From Streptomyces jeddahensis (GTDB lineage Bacteria; Actinomycetota; Actinomycetes; Streptomycetales; Streptomycetaceae): DNA of 64,000 nucleotides. The notes under the pieces were generated by a model. The model did not search any database. It worked only from the letters and a program-made list of their open reading frames with translations, and was not told the DNA's origin. The stretch lies in assembly GCF_001642995.1 (NCBI RefSeq), contig NZ_LOHS01000113.1:1-64000 (forward strand). Reading direction: 5' to 3'. Position numbers and translations under genes: made by a program. Of the stretch, positions 56,084-64,000 are shown piece by piece (position 1 is the first letter of the stretch; every line of letters starts with the position of its first letter).

Positions 56084-57709
56084 ATGGTGAGTGTTCAATC
56101 GCCTCCCGGTGGCCGAGAAGTCCCCTACGCGCGCGTGCTGTTGCTACCGGCCATACTCATGGCCGCCGCGACCGGGGCCGCCGTCGCCACCGTGCCGGAA
56201 CCGGCCCGGATGGCCGTCGGCCTGTGCGGCGGTATCGGGGCCCTCATGGTGCTCGGTGTCGCCGTCGAGGCAGTGCGCCGCGGCCGCACCGTCAAGCGGC
56301 TGCACCGGCAGTACGCGGACCGGCTCGCGTACCTCGAGCGGCGCGTCGCCCTGTACGACGCGCAGACCGAACACATCGGCAAGCAGCTCCTGCCGGACAC
56401 GCTCTACCGGGTGCAGCAGGGCGAGTCCCCCGCGGAGGCCATGCGCGTCGTCATCGACCAGAACCCCGACTACCGCGACCTCCCCGACCCCCAGCGCAAG
56501 CTGCTGCGCACCGTGCTGGACATCCTGGAGCGCGGCGAAGCCATGCGTGACGCGACGGCGAGCGCCTTCGTCCACATCGCACGCCGCGTGCAGGCGATCG
56601 TCCACCAGCAGTCCGTAGAACTCCGCGAGATGGAGGAGGACCACGGGCGCACCCCCGAGGTCTTCGACGACTTGCTGCGCCTCGACCACGGCACCGCGCT
56701 GATCGGCCGGCTCGCCGACAGCGTCGCGGTGCTCGGCGGTTCCCGCCCCGGCCGCCAGTGGCCCAAGCCCGTCCCGCTCTACAGCGTGCTGCGGGGCGCC
56801 ATGTCCCGCATCCTCGACTACCACCGCGTCGACCTCGAGTCCATCGCCAAGGTCGCCGTCAACGGCATCTCCGTCGAACCGGTCATCCACGCCTGCGCCG
56901 AGCTGCTCGACAACGCCACGCGTTACTCGCCACCGCAGACCAGGGTCCACGTCACCGCCGTCGAAGTGCAGACCGGCATCGCCATCGAGATCGAGGACGG
57001 CGGCGTCAGTCTCAGCGAGGAGGGCAGGAAGCGGGCCGAGACCATGCTCGCCGAGGCACAGGAGGGCATGGACCTCCAAAGCCTCAGCGAGACCCCGAGG
57101 CTCGGCCTGGCCGTCGTCGGCCGCCTCTCGGCGATGTACAACATGCAGGTCTCCCTGCGGCAGTCCGCGTACGGCGGCGTCCGTGCGGTGCTGATCGTCC
57201 CGCGCGACATGCTGACCGGCGCGCCCGCACCGGCCCTCGCGCACGGCATCGGCGCATCCGCCGTGCCCCGCGTGGACAACGACGGCAATCCCATCCAGGA
57301 GCTTGAGCGCGCGCCGAAGAAGCGCCGCCCGACCTCGGGTCCGCCGACTCCTCTCTCCGCCCTGGAGGACGACATCCCCGTCGTCACCGAGTGGACGGCC
57401 ACCGGCCTGCCGCAGCGCCGCAGCCGGAACAAGACCCCGCTGGCCGAGCGGTACGCCGAGGCACGTGCCGCCAAGGAACGGGAGGCAGCCGAAGCACGGG
57501 CCGCCGAGGCCAGGGCCGCCATCCCCGGCCAGCGCCAGGCACCGCCGCCGCGCGAGCCGGAGAAGGAGGAGCCCGCGCCCGGTCTGTGGGTCGAGGCGTT
57601 CATGAACGGCCTCAAGGGCGGCGGAGACCAGCAGGGCACGCCCGGCGCAGTCGAGTCGAAGCCCCGGGCAGACGACTACAGCACCGAGGACGAGGGGGAC
57701 CTCAAGTGA
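56084..57709 (+). CDS. rarA: Conservon sensor protein CvnA9/RarA, histidine-kinase-like ATPase
   Basis: First protein of the conservon, 541 residues. Two N-terminal membrane helices (about 17-37 and 43-63) are followed by a helical linker and a GHKL ATPase domain with the N-box ELLDNATRYS (273-282; Asn277) and the IEDGG G1 box (about 306). No conserved phospho-accepting His box is seen, as is usual for CvnA. The C-terminal 130 residues are charged and disordered. ATG at 56084 follows AGAGGGC. In S. coelicolor RarA with RarB-E controls aerial mycelium formation. Assigned to cvn9 by position beside helY. Confidence 0.9.
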   Translation: MVSVQSPPGGREVPYARVLLLPAILMAAATGAAVATVPEPARMAVGLCGGIGALMVLGVAVEAVRRGRTVKRLHRQYADRLAYLERRVALYDAQTEHIGKQLLPDTLYRVQQGESPAEAMRVVIDQNPDYRDLPDPQRKLLRTVLDILERGEAMRDATASAFVHIARRVQAIVHQQSVELREMEEDHGRTPEVFDDLLRLDHGTALIGRLADSVAVLGGSRPGRQWPKPVPLYSVLRGAMSRILDYHRVDLESIAKVAVNGISVEPVIHACAELLDNATRYSPPQTRVHVTAVEVQTGIAIEIEDGGVSLSEEGRKRAETMLAEAQEGMDLQSLSETPRLGLAVVGRLSAMYNMQVSLRQSAYGGVRAVLIVPRDMLTGAPAPALAHGIGASAVPRVDNDGNPIQELERAPKKRRPTSGPPTPLSALEDDIPVVTEWTATGLPQRRSRNKTPLAERYAEARAAKEREAAEARAAEARAAIPGQRQAPPPREPEKEEPAPGLWVEAFMNGLKGGGDQQGTPGAVESKPRADDYSTEDEGDLK

Positions 57710-58113
57710 TTCAGCAACGGGCCAATTTCGACTGGATGCTCAAGGAACTGTCCGACGGCGTAGGGGGGATCCGGCAGATCGTGGTCCTCTCCGCCGACGG
57801 GCTGCGCATCGCCCGCCACGGCGGTGACGCCGACGCCGCCGACCGGCTCGCGGCGGCCTGCGCCGGTCTGCAGAGCCTGGCCGGTGCCGTGGCCACCGAG
57901 ATCCCCGACAGCGACGGCCAGATGCGCATGGTCATCATCGAGGTCCGAGGAGGCTTCTTCTACATGATGGCCGCGGGGCCCAACGCCTACCTGGCGGTGC
58001 TCGCCGCCGAGACGGTGGACGCGGGCCTCCTGAGCAGCCGCATGCGCGACCTCGTCGTCCGCATCGGGGCCCATCTGACCAGTCCGCCGCGGCGCGACGG
58101 GCAGGCCGTATGA
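57706..58113 (+). CDS. rarB: Conservon roadblock/LC7 protein CvnB9/RarB
   Basis: Roadblock/LC7-fold protein of 135 residues, probably regulating the GTPase RarD. The fold is seen in FDWMLKELSDGVGGIRQIVVLSADGLRIARHGGD and the later MRMVIIEVRGGFFYMMAAGPNAYLAVLA segment (ends cited). It begins with GTG overlapping the rarA stop (GTGA, 57706-57709) and ends in an ATGA overlap with rarC, so all three are translationally coupled. Confidence 0.92.
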   Translation: MIQQRANFDWMLKELSDGVGGIRQIVVLSADGLRIARHGGDADAADRLAAACAGLQSLAGAVATEIPDSDGQMRMVIIEVRGGFFYMMAAGPNAYLAVLAAETVDAGLLSSRMRDLVVRIGAHLTSPPRRDGQAV

Positions 58114-58484
58114 CTCCTCCGCAACGCGAACGACGCGCACCTCAGCCGGGAACGGAGCAGGACCCGGGACGGCTCTATGTGATCACGGGCGGCACCGACG
58201 GAACCCAGCGGGCGCCACTCGACCTGGTGGCACTGATCGTCGCACGGTCGGAAGCGCCGCCCACCGCCGCGCCGGAGCAGACCGCACTGCTGAAGCTGTG
58301 CAAGAGGCCCCTGTCCGTGGCCGAGATCTCGGCCTATCTCGGCCTGCCGTTCAGTGTGGTCACCGTGCTGGTGACCGAGCTCCTCGCGGCCGATCTGGTG
58401 GAGTCCCGCGCTCCGGTCGTCCGCTCCGCACTCCCCGAACGTTCACTCCTCGAAGCGGTGATGCATGGACTTCAAAAACTCTGA
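58110..58484 (+). CDS. rarC: Conservon DUF742 protein CvnC9/RarC
   Basis: DUF742 protein of 124 residues. The N-terminal 20 residues are polar; the core runs from RLYVITGGTDG to the winged-helix-like SVAEISAYLGLPFSVVTVLVTELLAADLVE segment (about 69-98). The molecular role in conservons is unknown; the fold hints at DNA or protein binding. It overlaps rarB by 4 bp and rarD by 20 bp. Confidence 0.92.
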   Translation: MTPPQRERRAPQPGTEQDPGRLYVITGGTDGTQRAPLDLVALIVARSEAPPTAAPEQTALLKLCKRPLSVAEISAYLGLPFSVVTVLVTELLAADLVESRAPVVRSALPERSLLEAVMHGLQKL

Positions 58485-59079
58485 CACGATCGTGGGCCCC
58501 CGCGCCGAGGACACTCTGCCGGACACCGCCACGACCGCGGTGAAGATCGTGATCGTCGGTGGATTCGGGGTCGGCAAGACCACGATGGTGGGGTCGGTCA
58601 GTGAGATCCGGCCGCTCACCACCGAGGAGACGATGACCCAGGCCGGCATCGGAGTCGACGACAACTACGGCTCGGAGACCAAGACGGCCACCACCGTCGC
58701 CATGGACTTCGGCCGTATCAGCATCACGGACGAGCTGGTGCTCTATCTGTTCGGCACGCCTGGACAGGAGCGGTTCTGGTTCCTCTGGAACGGCCTCTTC
58801 GAGGGGGCTCTGGGCGCCGTCGTGCTCGTCGACACCCGCCGTCTGGAAGTCAGTTTCGACGTGATGGGGCGCCTGGAAGAGCGCGGCGTGCCCTTCGTCG
58901 TCGCGATCAACGACTTCCCCGACGCGCCCCGCTATCCGATGGACGAGCTGCGCACCGCACTCGACCTTCCCCCGGACGTACCGATGATCAAGTGCGATGC
59001 CCGCCGCAGAGCCTCCAGCCGGGACGTCCTGATGACCCTCACGCGCTACCTGCACTCCCTGACCATGTCCCCCGCCTGA
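58465..59079 (+). CDS. rarD: Conservon small GTPase CvnD9/RarD
   Basis: Ras-like GTPase of 204 residues. The P-loop is GGFGVGKTT (32-40), the G3 region FGTPGQERF (about 95-103), and the G4-like AINDFPD (about 150) replaces the classic NKxD, as in MglA-like and conservon GTPases. It is thought to switch with RarA and RarB at the membrane. ATG at 58465 lies within rarC. It precedes the P450 gene by 25 bp. Confidence 0.93.
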   Translation: MDFKNSDTIVGPRAEDTLPDTATTAVKIVIVGGFGVGKTTMVGSVSEIRPLTTEETMTQAGIGVDDNYGSETKTATTVAMDFGRISITDELVLYLFGTPGQERFWFLWNGLFEGALGAVVLVDTRRLEVSFDVMGRLEERGVPFVVAINDFPDAPRYPMDELRTALDLPPDVPMIKCDARRRASSRDVLMTLTRYLHSLTMSPA

Positions 59080-59104
59080 ACCCGACCGATCCGAAAGCGA
59101 CATC

Positions 59105-60616
59105 GTGACGACGCCATCACACTCCCCTCGCGGCGCGGACGAACCGAGCTCCCCGCCGCCCGGCTGCCCCGCCCACGGCCTCGGCCCCGGCGGCCTGCGC
59201 CGACTGTACGGACCCGAGGCCGACGCCGACCTGGCGGGCATCTACGAGAAACTCCGCGCCGAACACGGCTCGGTCGCGCCCGTCCTGGTCCACGACGACG
59301 TACCGATCTGGGCGGTCATCGGCCACACAGAGGTGCTCCACATGCTCCGCACGCGCACGCACTTCACGCGTGACTCGCGCCGATTGCGCGTGGTGCAGGA
59401 CGGCACGTTCAGGCCTGACAATCCATTGGCGCCGATGGTCACGTGGGCGCCGCTCATCTCCTTTGCCGATGGCGCCGAACACCAGAGGGTGCGCGGTGCG
59501 ATCAACGACGCCCTGGCGGCCATCGACGACCGAGGCCTCAGGCGCTTCATCCACCGCAGCAGCCAGCGCCTGGTCAACGAGTTCTGCGAGACGGGCACGG
59601 CCGACCTGGTCAGCCAGTTCGCCGAGCATCTGCCGATGGCGGTGATGTGCGAAGTCCTCGGCATGCCCGACGAGTACAACGAGCGCCTGGTCCAGGCCGG
59701 CCGCGACATGACCAAGGGCAGCGAGACCGCCGTCGCCAGCAACGAGTACGTCATGGAGGTCCTGAACAGGCACACCGCACGGCGCCGGGCCGATCCCAAG
59801 GAGGACTTCACCAGTCGGCTCCTCACCCATCCCGCGCAGCTCGCCGACGACGAGGTGGCCCAGAACCTGCGGGTCGTGCTCATCGCGGCGCACGAGGGAA
59901 CGGCCAACCTCATGGCCAACGTGCTGCGCATGGTGCTCACCGACCCTCGCTTCCGGGCCCAGCTCAACGGCGGGCAGATGACGGTGCCGGAGGCGATCGA
60001 GCAGTCCCTGTGGGACGAGCCTCCGATGAGCGCCCAGCTGGCCTACGCCGCCATTCAGGACGCGGAGCTGGGCGGCAAGCAGATCAAGGCCGGCGACGCG
60101 CTCATGTACGTCTCCTCGGCAGGCAACCTCGATCCGGTGGTCCGCCCCGACCCCAAGGCCAGCATGGCGGGCAACCGCGCCCATCTCGCGTTCGGCGGAG
60201 GGGCCCACGAGTGCCCGGGGCAGGACATCGCCCGCGCCATCGCGGACATCGGCGTCGACGCGCTGCTGATGCGCCTGCCCGATGCGGAGCTCGCCGTGGA
60301 CGAGAAGGAGCTGCGCTGGCGGCAGACGATCATCGCCCGGCACCTCGTCGAACTGCCGGTGACGTTCACGCCGCGCCCGCAGCAGGACGTGAAGCTGCGG
60401 CCCACCATGGGCGGCGTGCCGGCGCCGCGCTCGGAGTGGGAGGTGTCGACCCCGGCCCCGGCGCAGCGCTCGCTTGCCACTGTGCCGGCCCAGGCCTCGG
60501 CAGAGGACCGGTCCGAGCAGCGACTGGCACCGATCCCGGCGGCCCCGCCCGCAGGAGATGAGGAGCCGCCCAGGGGAGCGCTGCAACGCCTGCTCCGCTG
60601 GTGGCGCGGTTACTGA
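59105..60616 (+). CDS. rarE: Conservon cytochrome P450 RarE, CYP157-type without ExxR
   Basis: Cytochrome P450 of 503 residues. The haem-binding loop is FGGGAHECPG with the axial Cys370. The I-helix has AAHEGT (near 263-268). At the K-helix, where nearly all P450s have ExxR, this protein reads EQSLW (299-303); the CYP157 family is known for exactly this change. The last 80 residues (after about 420) are Pro/Ala-rich and outside the P450 fold. The substrate is unknown. GTG start. It closes the rarABCDE operon, and its end overlaps a convergent pseudouridine synthase by 7 bp. Confidence 0.92.
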   Translation: MTTPSHSPRGADEPSSPPPGCPAHGLGPGGLRRLYGPEADADLAGIYEKLRAEHGSVAPVLVHDDVPIWAVIGHTEVLHMLRTRTHFTRDSRRLRVVQDGTFRPDNPLAPMVTWAPLISFADGAEHQRVRGAINDALAAIDDRGLRRFIHRSSQRLVNEFCETGTADLVSQFAEHLPMAVMCEVLGMPDEYNERLVQAGRDMTKGSETAVASNEYVMEVLNRHTARRRADPKEDFTSRLLTHPAQLADDEVAQNLRVVLIAAHEGTANLMANVLRMVLTDPRFRAQLNGGQMTVPEAIEQSLWDEPPMSAQLAYAAIQDAELGGKQIKAGDALMYVSSAGNLDPVVRPDPKASMAGNRAHLAFGGGAHECPGQDIARAIADIGVDALLMRLPDAELAVDEKELRWRQTIIARHLVELPVTFTPRPQQDVKLRPTMGGVPAPRSEWEVSTPAPAQRSLATVPAQASAEDRSEQRLAPIPAAPPAGDEEPPRGALQRLLRWWRGY

Positions 60617-61632
60617 CCGTCGGACTGACCGTCGGCCGGGGAGCCGGGGTCGGCGCCGGCCGGTCGGCCACGCCCACTGCCGGGCAGGGCCGACCGGCCG
60701 TTCCGGGCGGGATCCGGCCAGGCCCCGAGGAGGCGCTCGCTGACGAACCGGTGAGACCACCCCGTGACCGGATCCGTGAACTCCAGCACCCGCGCCAGGA
60801 GTTGCAACGGCCGCCGGAAGTCACCGTCCGGCACGGGGTCGGCCACCACCGGATAGACGGGATCGCCGAGGATCGGCACGCCCAGCGCGTTCATGTGCAC
60901 CCGCAGCTGATGGGTGCGTCCGGTCCTCGGCAGCAGCCGGTACCGCCCGAGCCCGTCCCGGTGCTCCACGAGCTCGACCCGGCTTTCGGCGTTCGGCTCG
61001 CCCGGCACCTCGCGGGCGGCCATGACCCCGCGCTCCTTCTCGATACGGCTGCGGACCGTACGGGGCAGCGCGAGCCCGGGATCGTACGCGGCCACGGCCT
61101 CGTACTCCTTGTGCACCCGCTTGTCCCGGAACAGCGTCTGATACGCGCCGCGCTCTTGCGGCCGCACCGTGAACAGCACGAGACCGGCCGTCAAACGGTC
61201 AAGCCGGTGAGCGGCACCGAGCGTGGGGATCCCCAGGTCACACCGGAGCCGTGCCAGTGCCGTCTCGGAGACATGGCTGCCGCGCGGGGTGGTGGCGAGG
61301 AAGTGCGGTTTGTCGGCGACGACGATGTGCTCGTCGCGGTACACGACGTCGACGTCGAAGGGCACGGGCACCTCGGGCGTCAGCTCGCGGTGGAACCAGA
61401 CGAAAAGCCCGGGTTCGTACGGCGCATCGTGCGCCACGGCCCGCCCGTCCGCCCCGACGATCAGTCCGTCGCGCAGCATCCGGTCGATCACGCCCGGCCC
61501 GGCCGCCAGCCGCTCCACGAGATGGTCCCGCACGGTGCCCCAGCCGCCACCCATGGGCAGCCGAACCCGAACGGGATCGACGCCGTGGCGCTGCGGCAGC
61601 GGGGCGGGGGGTATACGGGGCCTGCGTCTCAT
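60610..61632 (-). CDS. RluA-family pseudouridine synthase
   Basis: RNA-modifying enzyme that converts uridine to pseudouridine, 340 residues. The catalytic motif HRLDRLTAGL carries Asp145 (H142-R-L-D145). The family also shows RTGRTHQLRVHMNALGVPILGDPVYP (ends cited). An N-terminal S4-like segment (about 30-75) may help bind RNA. The C-terminal 30 residues are Gly/Pro-rich. The RNA target is not predictable. Convergent with rarE with a 7-bp overlap of the ends. Confidence 0.9.
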   Translation of the reverse strand: MRRRPRIPPAPLPQRHGVDPVRVRLPMGGGWGTVRDHLVERLAAGPGVIDRMLRDGLIVGADGRAVAHDAPYEPGLFVWFHRELTPEVPVPFDVDVVYRDEHIVVADKPHFLATTPRGSHVSETALARLRCDLGIPTLGAAHRLDRLTAGLVLFTVRPQERGAYQTLFRDKRVHKEYEAVAAYDPGLALPRTVRSRIEKERGVMAAREVPGEPNAESRVELVEHRDGLGRYRLLPRTGRTHQLRVHMNALGVPILGDPVYPVVADPVPDGDFRRPLQLLARVLEFTDPVTGWSHRFVSERLLGAWPDPARNGRSALPGSGRGRPAGADPGSPADGQSDGQ

Positions 61633-61766
61633 CAGGGTCGAGGGTAACCGCCGGTGGTCGGTGGCCGGTGGCCGGTGACTGGTGGTCCACGGGCCTCCTG
61701 GACGTCAGAGGCTTGGGGGCCGAAAATCGCTGGGCGGTCACCCCACCCGCTGGCAGGATGCGCCCC

Positions 61767-62378
61767 ATGCCTTCCTTGATCCCCGACGTGGTTGCCCCCG
61801 GCACACTGGCCGGGCGTAAGCAGCCGACCCTGACGACAGACGGCGGTCTGGTCGTGCGCCCCTGGGCGGACAGCGACGCGCCCGCCGTATTGGAGGCCTT
61901 CCAGGACCCCACGATGCACCAGTGGCATGCCCTCACCGCAGAGTCGGAGGCCGAGACCGCCGCCTGGATCGAGGAGTGGCGGCAGGCCTGGCAGGGCGAG
62001 CGCCACGCGTTCTGGGCGGTTGCCGACGCGGACTCCGACCAGCTGGTGGGCCGGGTCGCGCTCCGCGCCATCGAACTCGCCGACGGGGTGGCCTACATCG
62101 CGTACTGGACGATGCCGCACGCCCGCGGCCGCGGCGTCGCCCCTCAAGCCGTCACCGCGCTCACCCGCTGGGCGTTCGACGAGATAGGCCTTCACCGCCT
62201 CGAACTCACCCACGCCACCGGCAACGAGGCCTCCTGCCGCGTCGCGACCAAGACGGGCTACGCCCTGGAAGGCACCAAGCGCAGCGCCGAGCTGCACGCG
62301 GATGGCTGGCACGACATGCACCTGCACGCACGCGTCCAAGGCGATCCGGTTCCCCGTGACCGCCGGCCGGTGTTCTAG
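61767..62378 (+). CDS. GNAT-family N-acetyltransferase (RimJ/RimL-like)
   Basis: Acetyl-CoA-dependent N-acetyltransferase of 203 residues. The GNAT core has ARGRGVAPQAVTALTRWAF (about 114-132) as the CoA pyrophosphate-binding motif A, followed by GLHRLELTHATGNEASCRVATKTGYALEG (ends cited), the pattern of RimJ/RimL and ribosomal-protein acetyltransferases. Start is ATG 61767 (AGGA 9 nt upstream) or ATG 61758. The substrate is unknown. Its stop overlaps the convergent permease gene by 4 bp. Confidence 0.85.
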   Translation: MPSLIPDVVAPGTLAGRKQPTLTTDGGLVVRPWADSDAPAVLEAFQDPTMHQWHALTAESEAETAAWIEEWRQAWQGERHAFWAVADADSDQLVGRVALRAIELADGVAYIAYWTMPHARGRGVAPQAVTALTRWAFDEIGLHRLELTHATGNEASCRVATKTGYALEGTKRSAELHADGWHDMHLHARVQGDPVPRDRRPVF

Positions 62379-63955
62379 ATCCCCGACGCCGCGGTGGTCG
62401 GCGTCGGCTCCGCGGTGGGCGTCCGCCGGATGACGCGGCTCCGGTAGAGCCGGTATCCCGCACCGGCGGCGAGCGTCACACCCAGGAACAGCACCGTGAA
62501 CCACTGGAAGTACCAGTGCCCGCCCGCCGGGTCGTACACGTCCGCGCGCGGCCATGCCAGGTTGACCGTCATGAACAGGCCGTAGAGCAGGGCGAGTCCG
62601 TTGACCGGTACGCCCCAGCGGCCGAGGGAGAAGAGCGGCCGGCCCTCCTCGTCCACTGCGTCGGCGGCGGCACCCGGGAACTGGCCGCGCAGGCGCCGTA
62701 CCAGCAGAGGCCCGGTGACCATGGCGTACGCGAGGTACAGCATCACGATGCAGGTGGTGCCGATCGCCAGGAACGCCTCCGGCGATGCGAAGTTGAGCAG
62801 CAGCAGGGCCGCGGCGAGGAGGCCGACGACCAGGGCGGGCGCGCTCGGCATGCCGGTGCGCGGATTGACCCTGGCGAGCAGCCGCGAGCAGGGGAGCTGT
62901 CCGTCGCGGGCCATCGAGAAGAGCATCCGGCAGGCCGCCGTCTGGATCGCCAGGGTCGCCACCGCAATGGCCACCACCACGTCGGCGAGCAGGAACCGGC
63001 CGACGCCGTCGCCCAGGCTGCTGGTCAGGACGTAGCTCAGGCCGTCGACGGCCAGGTGCCCGTCCGTGAGGCTGGGCGCGGCGAGCAGACCGCCGAGGAC
63101 GATGAGGCCGCCCAGCAGGCCCGCGGCACCGAGCGCCGTGAGGATCGTGCGGGGCGCGGTCCGCCGCGGATTGCGGGTCTCCTCGCTCATCTCACCCGCG
63201 CTGTCGAAACCGATCATCACGTACGCCGCCATGAAGGAGCCCACGAGCAGCGCCCCCAGCAGCCCGCCCTGGGCGCCGTCGCCCGTGTGGAAGGTGATGC
63301 CCGGAGAGCGCTCGGAGTGCGTCAGGAGCAGCACGATGATCAGGACGGCCCCGATGATCTCCGCGGTGACGCCGACCCGGTTGACCACGGACATCACGCG
63401 GTTGTCGACGACGTTCACGAGCGTGGTGAGGGCCAGCAGGATCACGCCGAGCACCGCCGCGTTGGCGGCACCGGTGGGCGAGGTGGGCGTCGGGTCGCCG
63501 CCGACCAGCTGGAAACCGGACCAGATCGCCGGCATCACCATCTGCAGGGCGAGCGCCGCCGCCGCGACCACCACGATCTGCCCGATGACCATGATCCATC
63601 CGGCGAACCAGCCGAAGGTCAGCGTCGACAGGCGGGACGACCACTGGTAGATCGCGCCCGAGATCGGGTAGCGGGCGGCGAGTTCGGCGAAGCACGCGGC
63701 CACCATCAGCTGGCCGAGCAGGACGGCCGGCCAGGTCCAGAAGAAGACCGGGCCGCCGAAGGCGTAGCCGAACGCGAAGAACTGGAAGACCGTGGTCAGC
63801 ACCGAGATGAAGGAGAACCCGGCGGCGAACGAAGCGTAGCGGCCGAGGCTGCGGTGCAGCTCCTGGCGGTAGCCGAACTCGGCGAGGGAGGAGTCGCCGG
63901 CGTCCGTGGGTACCGGCGGATCGGGACGGAGATCGGCAGGGGCGGAGCTTGTCAT
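62375..63955 (-). CDS. APC-family amino acid/amine permease
   Basis: Membrane transporter of the amino acid-polyamine-organocation superfamily, 526 residues and about 12 hydrophobic helices. The N-terminal part shows FGYRQELHRSLGRYASFAAGFSFISVLTTVFQFFAFG and SGAIYQWSSRLS (ends cited), and the loop GFDSAGEMSEETRNPRRTAPR is typical of the amino acid/GABA permease branch. ATG at 63955. It may import an amine or amino acid. A link with the nearby urea/guanidine cluster is possible, but the conservon separates them. Its upstream region runs off the window. Confidence 0.88.
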   Translation of the reverse strand: MTSSAPADLRPDPPVPTDAGDSSLAEFGYRQELHRSLGRYASFAAGFSFISVLTTVFQFFAFGYAFGGPVFFWTWPAVLLGQLMVAACFAELAARYPISGAIYQWSSRLSTLTFGWFAGWIMVIGQIVVVAAAALALQMVMPAIWSGFQLVGGDPTPTSPTGAANAAVLGVILLALTTLVNVVDNRVMSVVNRVGVTAEIIGAVLIIVLLLTHSERSPGITFHTGDGAQGGLLGALLVGSFMAAYVMIGFDSAGEMSEETRNPRRTAPRTILTALGAAGLLGGLIVLGGLLAAPSLTDGHLAVDGLSYVLTSSLGDGVGRFLLADVVVAIAVATLAIQTAACRMLFSMARDGQLPCSRLLARVNPRTGMPSAPALVVGLLAAALLLLNFASPEAFLAIGTTCIVMLYLAYAMVTGPLLVRRLRGQFPGAAADAVDEEGRPLFSLGRWGVPVNGLALLYGLFMTVNLAWPRADVYDPAGGHWYFQWFTVLFLGVTLAAGAGYRLYRSRVIRRTPTAEPTPTTAASGI

Positions 63956-64000
63956 GGCGGCAACCTGCTTTCGCGGAGGCGGCGCGGGAGTTCTGGCGGG
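63956..64000. other. Window edge, upstream of the permease
   Basis: 45 bp with no feature; the permease promoter probably lies partly here. Confidence 0.3.

Noticed and set aside
56084..57709. Classical sensor histidine kinase
   Set aside because: It has the GHKL N-box but no convincing phospho-accepting His box, and the downstream gene order (roadblock, DUF742, GTPase, P450) identifies a conservon.

Overview
The window is a chromosomal core segment of a Streptomyces-type actinomycete. The evidence is very high GC with strong third-position GC bias, the glycerol (gyl) operon with its IclR regulator, mycothiol ligase mshC, the Pup-proteasome locus, a tatAC pair and a complete 'conservon' (rar/cvn9). 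As far as I recall, the gene order follows S. coelicolor from about SCO1667 down to SCO1626. I see no rRNA, tRNA, CRISPR array, prophage or insertion sequence.

Layout. 0.2-6 kb: a CorA-type transporter, then a four-gene run (histidine phosphatase, DUF3090, SCO1664 family, mshC), then a convergent PAC2 gene (parJ by position). 6.2-12.4 kb: a FadR-type regulator, then glpD, glpK, glpF and gylR, all on the minus strand. 12.6-20.8 kb: metH, a HAD hydrolase and two tandem peptide-binding lipoproteins with no permease. 20.9-25.9 kb: a NarL-type response regulator downstream of a RecB-like nuclease (minus strand), a site-2 protease and trmI. 26.4-34 kb: a secreted protein, a ferredoxin and the proteasome genes arc, dop, pup, an endonuclease VII-like gene, prcB and prcA. 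34-36.5 kb: a LacI/MFS divergent pair. 36.5-48 kb: pafA, two FKBP isomerases, pafB, pafC, two small genes, tatA, tatC, a lipid kinase and helY. 48-55.7 kb: allophanate hydrolase, a urea/guanidine carboxylase, two DUF1989 proteins and a divergent TetR. 56-60.6 kb: the conservon rarABCDE. 60.6-64 kb: an RluA-type pseudouridine synthase, a GNAT acetyltransferase and an APC permease.

How it fits together. Arc, Dop, Pup, PrcA, PrcB and PafA make a full pupylation and proteasome system. PafB and PafC, encoded in the same region, are known as DNA-damage transcription activators. Two genes in this window, the RecB-like nuclease and helY, carry exact matches to the PafBC-type (RecA-NDp) promoter, TTGTCRGTG-N8-TAnnnT. 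This links the locus to a damage regulon that would also take in the response regulator behind recB. The carboxylase cluster carries the two DUF1989 genes that accompany guanidine carboxylases, so guanidine rather than urea may be its substrate. A perfect inverted repeat at its promoter is the likely TetR site. RarE is a CYP157-type P450 with EQSLW in place of the K-helix ExxR motif.

At least six genes have a TAnnnT box ending 6-7 nt before the start codon, which predicts leaderless mRNAs. Several long reading frames antisense to these genes are GC-bias shadows and were left out.
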